Under the pieces are notes generated by a model, which ran no database searches, was not told the origin of the DNA, and saw only the letters and a list, made by a program, of their open reading frames with translations. Shown in pieces: positions 39,536 through 47,649 of a stretch of DNA of 64,000 nt (positions within the stretch are counted from its first letter, which is position 1; each line of letters starts with the position of its first letter). Both the position numbers and the translations under genes were made by a program. The stretch is from Streptosporangium roseum DSM 43021 (lineage in GTDB: Bacteria > Actinomycetota > Actinomycetes > Streptosporangiales > Streptosporangiaceae): NCBI RefSeq assembly GCF_000024865.1, contig NC_013595.1, positions 4,526,001 through 4,590,000 on the forward strand, read 5' to 3'.

Positions 39536-41188
39536 GTGCGCACCGCCCATCCATCACCCGGCACCCAGCTCGTCCTGTCCGACGTGACCAGGAGATATGA
39601 CGATCACATCGTCCTCGACCGGGTCTGTCTCACCGTCAAGCCCGGGGAGAGGGTCGGGGTGATCGGCGACAACGGCTCGGGCAAGTCCACGCTGCTGCGC
39701 CTCATCGCCGGCCGCGAGCGGCCCGACAACGGCGCCGTCACCGTCACGGCGCCCGGTGGCATCGGATACCTCGCCCAGACCCTCGACCTTCCCGGCGACG
39801 CCACCGTGGGCGATGCCATCGATCTGGCACTCGCCGACCTGCGTGACCTGGAGGTCCGCATGCGCCGGGCCGAGGCCGGGCTGGGCGAGGCGACCCCGGC
39901 CGGACTGGCGGCCTACGGCGAGCTGGTGGCGCGGTTCGAGGCGCGCGGCGGCTATGAGGCCGACACGCGGGTCGAGGTCGCGCTGCACGGGCTCGGCCAG
40001 CCCGGCCTGGACCGGGATCGCCCGATCGGCACGCTGTCGGGCGGGCAGCGGTCGCGGCTCGCGCTCGCCGCGACCCTGGCCGCGGCGCCCGAGCTGCTGC
40101 TGCTGGACGAGCCCACCAACGACCTCGACGACGAGGCCGTGGCCTGGCTGGAGGACCACCTGCGCGGCCACCGGGGCACCGTGGTCGCGGTCACCCACGA
40201 CCGGGTCTTCCTCGACCGCGTCACCTCGGCGATCCTGGAGGTCGACCACGACTCGCGCACCGTCCGCCGCTACGGGAACGGCTACGGCGGGTTCCTCGCG
40301 GCGAAGGCGGCCGCCAGGGCGCGCTGGGCGCACGAGCACGAGGCCTGGCGGGCGGATGTGGCCCGCCAGGCGGCGCTGGCCGAGTCCAACATCGGAAGAC
40401 TGGCCGCCATCCCGCGGAAGGCTCCGGCCGCCTTCAGCGGTGCCGGCGCGTTCCGCGCGAGGTCGCGGGCGCACGGGGCGATGAGCAGGATCCGCAACGC
40501 CCGCGAACGCCTGCAGCGGCTCACCGGCGACCCGGTCCCCCCGCTGCCGCGGCCCCTGCGTTTCACCGCCCGCGTCGCCGCCGCCGAGGCCGCCCCCGCC
40601 GGTCCGCTCGCGGAGCTGACCGGCGTACGGGTGGACGGCCGCCTGTACGTGGAGTCGCTGCGCGTCCGGCCGGGTGAGCGGCTGCTCGTCACCGGGCCCA
40701 ACGGAGCGGGCAAGAGCACGCTCATGCAGGTCCTGGCCGGGGAGCTCACGCCGGGTGCCGGCTCGGTCCGCCGCCCCGCGCGCGTCGGTCACCTGCGCCA
40801 GCAGGACCTCGCCGGGTACGGCGGGCGCACGGTGCTGGGGGCCTTCGCGGCCGGGCGCCCGGGGAGCCTGGAGCGACACGCCGAGGAGCTGCTGGCGCTG
40901 GGGCTCTTCCGCGCGGCCGACCTCGGCAGGCCGGTCGGGGCGCTCTCCGTGGGCCAGCGCCGCAGGATAGAACTGGCCCGGCTGGTGAGCGATCCGGCCG
41001 ACCTGCTGCTGCTGGACGAGCCGACCAACCACCTGTCTCCGGCCCTGGTGGAGGAACTGGAGCAGGCGCTGGCCCGCTACGAGGGCGCGCTCGTCATCGT
41101 CACGCACGACCGGCGCATGCGGGCCGCGTTCACGGGTTCACGGCTGGAGCTGCGGAGCGGCACGGTGACCGGGGCGCGGGCCGCATAG
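39536..41188 (+). CDS. ABC-F ATPase, antibiotic-resistance type
   Basis: A 550-residue protein with two ABC ATPase domains and no membrane segment, the ABC-F layout. Domain 1 has Walker A GDNGSGKST (residues 44-52), signature LSGGQRSRLALA and LLLLDEPTNDLD. Domain 2 has GPNGAGKST (about 387-395), LSVGQRRRIELA and LLLLDEPTNHLS. The interdomain linker (about 250-350) is basic and arginine-rich, as in ribosome-protection proteins. Such proteins displace macrolides, lincosamides, streptogramins or pleuromutilins from the ribosome; the drug cannot be named. The GTG start follows GAGGAGGA, and a structured leader precedes it. Confidence 0.88.
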   Translation: MRTAHPSPGTQLVLSDVTRRYDDHIVLDRVCLTVKPGERVGVIGDNGSGKSTLLRLIAGRERPDNGAVTVTAPGGIGYLAQTLDLPGDATVGDAIDLALADLRDLEVRMRRAEAGLGEATPAGLAAYGELVARFEARGGYEADTRVEVALHGLGQPGLDRDRPIGTLSGGQRSRLALAATLAAAPELLLLDEPTNDLDDEAVAWLEDHLRGHRGTVVAVTHDRVFLDRVTSAILEVDHDSRTVRRYGNGYGGFLAAKAAARARWAHEHEAWRADVARQAALAESNIGRLAAIPRKAPAAFSGAGAFRARSRAHGAMSRIRNARERLQRLTGDPVPPLPRPLRFTARVAAAEAAPAGPLAELTGVRVDGRLYVESLRVRPGERLLVTGPNGAGKSTLMQVLAGELTPGAGSVRRPARVGHLRQQDLAGYGGRTVLGAFAAGRPGSLERHAEELLALGLFRAADLGRPVGALSVGQRRRIELARLVSDPADLLLLDEPTNHLSPALVEELEQALARYEGALVIVTHDRRMRAAFTGSRLELRSGTVTGARAA

Positions 41189-41275
41189 CCGGAGGGCGGC
41201 CACAGCCGGAGATCGGCCCGCGGCCGTCAGGACCGGCCGGGCCTCCGGCGTGGGTGGTCCGGAAGGGGGACAGCC

Positions 41276-41677
41276 TCAGCGCACGGGCTGGCCGATGCCG
41301 AGAAGGTTCCCCTCGCTGTCGCGGAACCAGGCGGCCCGTTCGCCGGTGCCGGCCGACGGGTAGTTCCCCTCCACCCGCGCGATGCCGCCGACCGTCCGGA
41401 AGCCGGGGACGTCGACCTCCTCGAACACCACGCCCCGGCTCCGCAGCTCCTCGACCACGGCCTCGATGTCGTCGACCTCCCATGCCATCTGGGTGTGGTC
41501 GCCCGAGGAGGTGCCGGTCGAGGCGAAAAGCGCGAACCGCCCGCCGCCGCACCGGTAGAGCAGGCCGCCGGGCCGCTCCTCGACCGGTTCGAGGCCGAGC
41601 TTCTCCGCGTAGAACGCCCGCGCCCGGTCCAGGTCCTGAGCCGGGAGCCGGGTTGCGACGTGGCTGTGCTTGAGCAT
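41276..41677 (-). CDS. VOC family protein
   Basis: A 133-residue VOC protein: HVATRLPAQDLDRARAFYAEKLGLEPVEERPGGLLY, then MAWEVDDIEAVVEELRSRGVVFEE and WFRDSEGNLLGIGQPV. It is convergent with the ABC-F gene. Members near resistance genes sometimes sequester or modify drugs, but nothing here shows this. The gap to the right (41678-41982, 305 bases) is GC-rich with no gene seen. Confidence 0.82.
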   Translation of the reverse strand: MLKHSHVATRLPAQDLDRARAFYAEKLGLEPVEERPGGLLYRCGGGRFALFASTGTSSGDHTQMAWEVDDIEAVVEELRSRGVVFEEVDVPGFRTVGGIARVEGNYPSAGTGERAAWFRDSEGNLLGIGQPVR

Positions 41678-41982
41678 GTCACGACCCTGTCACAGCCGGA
41701 ATCGCCACGCCACCGCAGCGCGCCGGTCCGCTCCGCTACCCGGCGCGCGCGGGCTCGGCACGCTCCGGGAGCTCGCGGGGCCGTGCCCGAGGGGCCGGCC
41801 GCCGTACCGGGCCGCACGGATGCCGCGCCGCTGGAGGCGCTCAGCGAGCCGCGCTCGACCGGCGGGACCGGCGGTCTCCAGCAGCCGGCCCGCGCCGGAC
41901 CCCGCCCGCAGGCCGTACGGCCAGGCCCGTCCCGTTTGACGGCACCTCCTGGGGGAATCCTGACCGCACGATCGGGGGGATC

Positions 41983-42663
41983 ATGTCGAAGACCGTTTCA
42001 GAGATGCGGACCGTTTCAGCGAAGACGTCACGACGGTGGACCGGCACGGGGGCGCTGGCGCTCGGTGCGATGCTGGTGACGACCGGGTGCGGAAGCGGCA
42101 CCCAGCCACCGCCCGCGGCGGCGCCGGTGGTGGCCGTCGCGCCGGTGGCGGCACCGGCCACCACCGGCCCGCAGACCACGCCGGCGCCGGGTGAGCCGGA
42201 GGACAGCGGGAGCCCGACCGCTCCGGGCGGCACGACCGGTACGGAGGACCTGCGGCGGGCAGGCGGGGCGGCGCTGAAGGCGGTGCCGGACTCCACGCTG
42301 ATCTCGATCGAGTCGGAGGAGAACGGCCGGCTCTGGGAGGTTCAGGTGGTCACCGTCGACGGCACCGAGCACGAGCTGGACGTCGAGGCCGGCACCGGCA
42401 AAATCGTCGGGAAGCCGCGCGTGGAGGCCGGGGACGCCGGAGACAAGGCCGAGCACAAACGGCGCGTCGAGGAGGCGAAGATCGACTACCTCCAGGCCGC
42501 CGCGAAGATCGAGGCCCAGGTGCCGGGCGGGCGCATCACCGAGCTCAGCCTCGACGGCCACAACGGCAAGACCGTGTGGGAGGGCGATGTCGTCGACAGC
42601 AGTAGGACCAAGCGCTCCATAATGATCGACGCCCGTGACGGAAGGATCCTCGCGGGCAGGTGA
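41983..42663 (+). CDS. PepSY-domain lipoprotein
   Basis: A 226-residue exported lipoprotein. A basic start and hydrophobic segment lead to LVTTGC, so Cys36 is the lipid site. A proline/alanine-rich linker follows, then two PepSY-like modules (ALKAVPDSTLISIESEENGRLWEVQVVTVDGTEHELDV and AAAKIEAQVPGGRITELSLDGHNGKTVWEGDVVD). PepSY domains may inhibit peptidases or sense envelope state. GGGGGGA lies before the ATG. Confidence 0.85.
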   Translation: MSKTVSEMRTVSAKTSRRWTGTGALALGAMLVTTGCGSGTQPPPAAAPVVAVAPVAAPATTGPQTTPAPGEPEDSGSPTAPGGTTGTEDLRRAGGAALKAVPDSTLISIESEENGRLWEVQVVTVDGTEHELDVEAGTGKIVGKPRVEAGDAGDKAEHKRRVEEAKIDYLQAAAKIEAQVPGGRITELSLDGHNGKTVWEGDVVDSSRTKRSIMIDARDGRILAGR

Positions 42664-42790
42664 CGGTCCCCGTCTCGTGGGCGGTCGGCCCGGGGTGCCC
42701 GACGGCGCCCGGCGCCCCTGACCCGCGAGATCACGGTGAGAACGCCCTGCCTCCGGATTCCGTCCGGCTGTGCTCGAAGCCGCGAGCCGT

Positions 42791-42821
42791 CCTCGTCGCG
42801 GGTCACGCCCCCGCGACGAGG
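42791..42821. terminator. Hairpin terminator overlapping the stop of the oxidoreductase gene
   Basis: Perfect 12-base arms (CCTCGTCGCGGG at 42791-42802 and its complement at 42810-42821) lie around a 7-base loop that includes the stop codon of the leftward oxidoreductase. It also faces the convergent PepSY gene. Confidence 0.6.
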
Positions 42822-43402
42822 GCGGCGGCGTGCTCGCGCGCCTGCCGCAGCCAGGCCGCACGCTCCTGGTCGGTGGAGTCGGTCACCGTACGGAACACGA
42901 CCCGGCGCATGTCCGTGACCCCCACGTACGGCAGCACGCAGGCCGCCCAGATCCGCTCCAGCGGATCGCCGAACTCGCTCTCCTCGCGCTCGGCGGGGGT
43001 GTCGGAGGTGTTGAGGACCAGCGTCCGCCCGGCCCGCAGCAGCCCGGCCGGCTCCCCGTCGGAGGTGCCCAGCTTGTAGGCGACGCCCGGAACGAGCACC
43101 CGCTGCACCCACCCGGTGAGGACGGCCGGCGGCATGCCCCACCAGTTGGGATGTACGAAGACCAGGGCGTCCATGTCGGCGACCTCGGCGCGGTGCCGCC
43201 GGACCTGCTCATCCGCCGACGGCGTGGCCGCCGCCACGGTCTCCGTCTCCGCGGCGGCGAGCACCGGGTCGAAGCCCTCGGCGCACAGGTCATGCGGGCG
43301 GACATCGGCGCCCCACCCGCGCAACTCGTCGACGACGGCGTCGAACAAGGCGTGGTTGAAGCTGCCCGGCCGGGGGTGTGCCAGGTATACCGCGATGCGC
43401 AT
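42803..43402 (-). CDS. NAD(P)H oxidoreductase of the flavodoxin-like fold
   Basis: A 199-residue protein of the KefF/MdaB-type quinone reductase family: MRIAVYLAHPRPGSFNHALFDAVVDEL, ADMDALVFVHPNWWGMPPAVLTGWVQRVL and GRTLVLNTSDTPAERE. The family uses FMN or FAD and NAD(P)H to reduce quinones or azo compounds. The ATG is clear. No regulator is adjacent. Confidence 0.88.
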   Translation of the reverse strand: MRIAVYLAHPRPGSFNHALFDAVVDELRGWGADVRPHDLCAEGFDPVLAAAETETVAAATPSADEQVRRHRAEVADMDALVFVHPNWWGMPPAVLTGWVQRVLVPGVAYKLGTSDGEPAGLLRAGRTLVLNTSDTPAEREESEFGDPLERIWAACVLPYVGVTDMRRVVFRTVTDSTDQERAAWLRQAREHAAALVAGA

Positions 43403-43772
43403 CTTCTACGGCGTCCGTTCGCTCTCTGAGGTGTCGGCTGACCCCTTGATGAGATCATGGACCGCCCATGCCGCCACATGTGGGGATGGAGGCCGCGATC
43501 AACACCGTATGGCTGCTTCAACGAATCAATGCGGCGGATTACGGAAACGCGCTAGCGCTGGAAGGCGTATGTGATTCCCCCCGTGGTCACCGTGCCGCTG
43601 CCCTGGTCGAGCACGACATCGGAAGACCTCGACCTCTCCCCCCGGCACCGACGCGCCAGACCGGTCTACGCGGTTAAATGCGAAGAGCCAATGAATGTCG
43701 CCCGGATTCTCGCGCCTCGGGCGCAACCGGCGGTCTTCGGGGGAACGGTGATGGTCGGTGGTGTTCGGCTTG
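43403..43772. other. 370-bp gap without a credible gene
   Basis: It lies between the starts and stops of two leftward genes. A leftward frame ending at 43552 reads SDVVLDQGSGTVTTGGITY then AFQR and could be the tail of a lost gene, but nothing upstream supports it. No promoter or repeat stands out. Confidence 0.4.
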
Positions 43773-44141
43773 TCAGGCGCGGTCGTGGAGAGTGACTTGG
43801 TAGCCGTCGGGGTCGGCGAAGGTGAATGTCCGGCCGAAGGGGCCGTCAACCGGTGCGGAGACGATGGTGTGACCGTCGGCGACGAGAGCATCGTGGATGG
43901 CCTGGACGTCGGTGGCGTGGAGCCAGATCGCGGCACCGATGCCGGGCTGGGCAACGGATGCGAGATCGGTGCCGGGAACGACGTCGCGGAGTGCGAACGC
44001 GATCGGCTCCGTCTCGAAGACGACGGCGTGCGGAGGCCCGGCCTGCGAGCGGACGAGGCCGAGGTACTGCTCGTAGAACGCCTGCGAAGCGTCGAGGTCG
44101 CGCGCCTGGAGCGAGATGAAGTCGGGGCCGGTGGCGGGCAT
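43773..44141 (-). CDS. VOC family protein controlled with a MarR gene
   Basis: A 122-residue VOC protein: MPATGPDFISLQARDLDASQAFYEQYLGLVRSQAGPPHAVVFET, closing FTFADPDGYQVTLHD. It begins at the ATG after GAAGGAG. It is divergent from a MarR gene, with two palindromes between, one of them 20 bases from this start. Resistance or detoxification is plausible but unproven. Confidence 0.85.
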   Translation of the reverse strand: MPATGPDFISLQARDLDASQAFYEQYLGLVRSQAGPPHAVVFETEPIAFALRDVVPGTDLASVAQPGIGAAIWLHATDVQAIHDALVADGHTIVSAPVDGPFGRTFTFADPDGYQVTLHDRA

Positions 44142-44160
44142 GATGATGCTCCTTCTCTTC

Positions 44161-44206
44161 GTGTCAGATTCCTGACACAGGCCAATGTATGTCAGAATTC
44201 TGACAT
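44161..44206. promoter_or_regulatory. Paired GTCAG-type MarR operators
   Basis: ATGTCAGAATTCTGACAT at 44189-44206 is a perfect 18-base palindrome overlapping the MarR start codon. GTGTCAG-ATTC-CTGACAC at 44161-44178 has perfect 7-base arms. Centres are 28 bases apart. MarR dimers should bind both and block the divergent promoters. Confidence 0.78.
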
Positions 44207-44663
44207 GAGTCAAAACGGTGTCGGCGTCGACCTGGACAAATCACTGGGCTACCTGCTGAAAGAGGCTTCGAGCGCCCTGCGCGCGGCCATGGAGGAGGTG
44301 CTGCGGCCACTCGGGATGAGCGTGACGCACTACTCCTGCCTCGAGCTGCTGGCTCAACGGCCGGGCTTGTCGAACTCCGAGCTCGCGCGTGGCGCGTTCG
44401 TGACACGGCAGTCGATGAACGTGCTGCTCCAGGCCCTGGAACGAGAGGGCTACGTGACCAGGCCCGCGGAGGCGCCCGTCGGGAAGGTTCTTCCCGCGCG
44501 GCTCACGCCTCGCGGCCGACGGAGCCTGGAGAAGGCGACCGTGGCGGTCCGGTCCGTCGAGGTCAGAATGCTGGCCGGCATGACCGAGGCCGAGCAGTCG
44601 GGCGCGTTCCGGATCCTGCAGAGCATGATCCATTCCCTGCGCGATGGCAACGACGGTGCATAG
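44205..44663 (+). CDS. MarR family regulator
   Basis: A 152-residue MarR protein with a winged helix (SVTHYSCLELLAQRPGLSNSELARGAFVTRQSMNVLLQALEREGYVTRP) flanked by dimerisation helices. Its ATG lies inside the second palindrome, implying tight autoregulation. It probably senses a phenolic or electrophilic ligand handled by the VOC protein across the gap. The 296 bases after its stop have no recognisable gene. Confidence 0.88.
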   Translation: MSQNGVGVDLDKSLGYLLKEASSALRAAMEEVLRPLGMSVTHYSCLELLAQRPGLSNSELARGAFVTRQSMNVLLQALEREGYVTRPAEAPVGKVLPARLTPRGRRSLEKATVAVRSVEVRMLAGMTEAEQSGAFRILQSMIHSLRDGNDGA

Positions 44664-44959
44664 CTCGTTCCTCGGCGCACGTCTCGCCGCGCCCGGACAG
44701 GAGCGCAGCCGAGCGTGGAAATCCGTGCAGGCGACCTCGAAAGAGGACGGCAAGAAGCCGGCCTGCGCCAAGTCCTGGAGGACGGCGAGAAGGTCGTGGA
44801 CGGCGACCGTACGGCTGCGCGAGGGCCGGGTCGTCACGGTCGGCGGAACCCAGGGGGTTCCGGAGCTGTGACCCAGGTCTGTCAATACCTCGCAGGTCAC
44901 CTCCTTGGTGGACTCCGTGCAGACGCGGCAGGCCGTTCCCGGGCGGAATCGTTGGAGGC

Positions 44960-45781
44960 ATGCGACTATCCAGACTTCAAATCGCGGCGTCGACCGCGTC
45001 CGTGCTCACGTTCATCGCCGCACTGGCCACAGAGGCGCTGCCCTCGCTGCCCTACACCACCGGGTTCGCGCCGCATTGGGTGACGGCCGCCGCCGCCCTG
45101 GCCGGTGCGGGCTTCGCCTTCTTCGAACGGCCGGTCGCCGTGGGCTGGCTCTCGTCGGTGCTGCTGCTCTGGTCGGCGGGTGGGCTGGTGCTCGACTGCT
45201 TCCGCGCGTTCTTCGTGGTGACCGGGATACCGGCGGGGGAGTTCGCTCGGGTGGACGGGCCCGGGATGGCGGGACGGGCACTCAGCCTCGCTGCCACCGG
45301 GCTCGTCGGGGCGCTGGTGCTGCGGCGCACCCGGCTGCCGAGCGGGCCGTGGCTCGGTTACACGGCCTTCGCGCTCGGGTTCATCTATCCGACGGTCAAG
45401 CTGTACTGGTCGCTGGGCGGGTCGTTCCTGCGCCCCGCCGACTACTCCGAGGGATTTCCGTACGGCGAGTTGATCATGCTGGCCATCGGGGCGGTCGGGT
45501 CGTTGGCCCTCGTTCAGGCGTGGGGGAGGCGGCTGCCGCGCGGGCTGGTGCTGTCCGGCGGTTGGACGGGAGCCGCTATGTTGAGCACGATGGGAAGCAT
45601 GTCCGTGTTCGGCACCCTCTCGCAACTCATGGGCGTGACCGACGGGCCGGTGCCGCTCGGTGACGCCTCAGCGGTCGTCATGGTCTCCTGCGTGTACGGG
45701 AGCTGGCTGCTGTTCGGGCTCGCGGTGGCCGGGGCCACGCTGGCCTACCAGCGGCAGACCGCCAGGGTGCTCGCGCGATGA
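44960..45781 (+). CDS. Polytopic membrane protein upstream of a two-component system
   Basis: A 273-residue protein with about seven or eight membrane helices and no recognised domain. It begins MRLSRLQIAASTASVLTFIAALATEALP. Its stop overlaps the start of the histidine kinase gene by four bases (ATGA), so it belongs to the operon. It may act as an accessory sensor; this rests only on position. Confidence 0.7.
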   Translation: MRLSRLQIAASTASVLTFIAALATEALPSLPYTTGFAPHWVTAAAALAGAGFAFFERPVAVGWLSSVLLLWSAGGLVLDCFRAFFVVTGIPAGEFARVDGPGMAGRALSLAATGLVGALVLRRTRLPSGPWLGYTAFALGFIYPTVKLYWSLGGSFLRPADYSEGFPYGELIMLAIGAVGSLALVQAWGRRLPRGLVLSGGWTGAAMLSTMGSMSVFGTLSQLMGVTDGPVPLGDASAVVMVSCVYGSWLLFGLAVAGATLAYQRQTARVLAR

Positions 45782-46938
45782 CGCGGTGGGTGGCGGGGCC
45801 GCGGGCGTTCGACGCTGTGGCCGCGTTCGTGGTCGGGACGCCACTGTTCCTGCTCTCGGTCGTGGTGGCGGTGCTGTCGGTGCCGGGGGAGCGGGCGGCG
45901 ATCCTGGTGGCGGCCTGCCTGCTGGCGCACGTGGCGTTCGCCTTCCGCCGGGACCTGCGCGCATTCTTCGTGATCGCCGTGGCGCTGGCCGTACAAGCGG
46001 TCGTGACCGGGCTCTTCATCGTCTTGCCGACCGTCGTGCTCTTCCCGCTCGCCCTCTACTCCTGCACCGCGTACGGCAGGTCGTACCTGCCCGTGGCCGT
46101 GGGACTGGCGGGGGCGGGACTGGCGGCGGCCAGGTTCGCCACGGACTCCAGCGTCGCGGCCGCCCATCTGGGACCGGATCCGTGGATGCTGCTGGGTCTT
46201 CTGGCGGCCATTGTGGTGGCGGCCTGGGGGCTCGGCCTGTACCGCAGGACTCAGCTCGCCTACGTCGACCTCCTGAAGGAACAGGCCGCCGTGTCAGCCG
46301 CTCAGGCCACCCTGGCGGAACGGGCCAGGATCGCCCGCGAGATGCACGACGTAGTGGCCCACGCCCTGGCCGTCATCGTCGCCCAGGCCAGAGGCGGGCG
46401 ACTGATCCCCGACCGCGCCGCCGAGGTGCTGGCCACGGTGGAGGAGACCGGACGCCAAGCGCTCACCGAGATGCGCGGTCTGGTCGGCGTGCTCCGCTCG
46501 GACACCGCCGTCAGCTCCGAGGCCGGCGATCTGCGGCCGCAACCGGGGCTGGCCGAGCTCCCGGAACTGCTGGACCGGACTCGCGCGGCCGGGCTCGCGG
46601 TGACCATGACCACCTCCGGCAGGGCGCGGCCGATCGGGCCGGGGGCGGAGCTGGCGCTCTACCGGGTGGTCCAGGAGGCGTTGACCAACACGCTCAAGCA
46701 CGCGGGCGGCGGAGCGAGCTCGTCGGTCGGATTGTCGTGGACGCCGGTGCACCTGGAAGTGACCGTGGCGGACGACGGCCGGGCTCCCACACCGACCGCG
46801 GGCACGGTGCCGGGCAACGGGCTGGCCGGGATGCGCGAGAGACTGCTGGCAGTCGGTGGCACGCTCTCCGCCGGGGCCGCAGGGGAGCGGGGCTTCGTGG
46901 TGACGGCCCGCTTGCCGTACCAGAAAGGCGCAGTGTGA
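45778..46938 (+). CDS. Sensor histidine kinase, HisKA_3 (NarL-partner) type
   Basis: A 386-residue kinase. Residues 1-155 form about five membrane helices; a short coiled linker precedes the dimerisation helix with H190 in REMHDVVAHALAV. The ATPase domain has the N box QEALTNTLKHA (N304), DDG at 333 and GNGLAGMRERL for the G box. No periplasmic sensor domain is visible, so the membrane part or the coupled protein upstream senses the signal. It overlaps the response regulator start by four bases. Confidence 0.92.
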   Translation: MTRWVAGPRAFDAVAAFVVGTPLFLLSVVVAVLSVPGERAAILVAACLLAHVAFAFRRDLRAFFVIAVALAVQAVVTGLFIVLPTVVLFPLALYSCTAYGRSYLPVAVGLAGAGLAAARFATDSSVAAAHLGPDPWMLLGLLAAIVVAAWGLGLYRRTQLAYVDLLKEQAAVSAAQATLAERARIAREMHDVVAHALAVIVAQARGGRLIPDRAAEVLATVEETGRQALTEMRGLVGVLRSDTAVSSEAGDLRPQPGLAELPELLDRTRAAGLAVTMTTSGRARPIGPGAELALYRVVQEALTNTLKHAGGGASSSVGLSWTPVHLEVTVADDGRAPTPTAGTVPGNGLAGMRERLLAVGGTLSAGAAGERGFVVTARLPYQKGAV

Positions 46939-47585
46939 CGATCCGGGTGTTCGTGGTGGACGATCAGGACCTCGTGCGTACCGGCACGATCATGGTCATC
47001 CAGGCTCAGGGCGACATGACCGTCGTGGGGGAGGCGCGCGACGGCCTCGAAGCCCTGGCCGGGCTCGGGAAGGTCGTCGCCGACGTGGTGCTCATGGACG
47101 TGCGGATGCCTCTCCTCGACGGTGTGGAGGCCACTCGCAGGCTCCTGGCCGGGGCCGGGGCCGGGCCCAAGGTCATCGTGCTCACTACGTTCGACCTGGA
47201 CGAATACGCCTTCGCCGCGCTCCGTGCGGGCGCCTCGGGGTTCCTGCTCAAGGACGCGCCCGCCGAGGAGATCGTGGCCGCCGTCCGGACCGTGCACGAG
47301 GGCGACGCGGTCATCGCACCCTCCACCACCCGGCGGCTGCTCGACCACGTCGCCCCCACCCTGCCGCTGCCGGCCGATCCGCCCGTCCCCCTCACGGACC
47401 GAGAGCGGGAGGTCCTCCGGCACATCGCGCAGGGCGAGACGAACGCCGAGATCGCCGGGTGCCTCTTCCTCTCGGAGGGCACGGTCAAGACCCACGTCGG
47501 TCGCATCCTGGCCAAGCTCCAGCTCCGCGACCGCGTCCAGGCGGTCATCTGGGCCTACGAACATGGCCAGATCCCCCGCGTATGA
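46935..47585 (+). CDS. NarL/FixJ-type response regulator
   Basis: A 216-residue regulator starting at a GTG that overlaps the kinase stop. The receiver has D9/D10, the phosphorylation site D55 in VLMDVRMP, the T in VLTTF and K106 in FLLKDAP. The LuxR-type helix-turn-helix is LTDREREVLRHIAQGETNAEIAGCLFLSEGTVKTHVGRILAKL. The cysteine in AGCLFLSE is unusual but tolerated. Targets are unknown. Confidence 0.93.
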   Translation: MTIRVFVVDDQDLVRTGTIMVIQAQGDMTVVGEARDGLEALAGLGKVVADVVLMDVRMPLLDGVEATRRLLAGAGAGPKVIVLTTFDLDEYAFAALRAGASGFLLKDAPAEEIVAAVRTVHEGDAVIAPSTTRRLLDHVAPTLPLPADPPVPLTDREREVLRHIAQGETNAEIAGCLFLSEGTVKTHVGRILAKLQLRDRVQAVIWAYEHGQIPRV

Positions 47586-47649
47586 GCTCTGCACGGATCG
47601 TGGCCAGGTCCGGGAGGGTCAGTGGCGGCGGCGTTCCGCCCCGGTCACG

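Noticed and set aside
41276..41677. VOC protein as a bleomycin-type resistance protein for the adjacent resistance island
   Set aside because: The sequence shows only the generic VOC fold; position alone does not support a drug.
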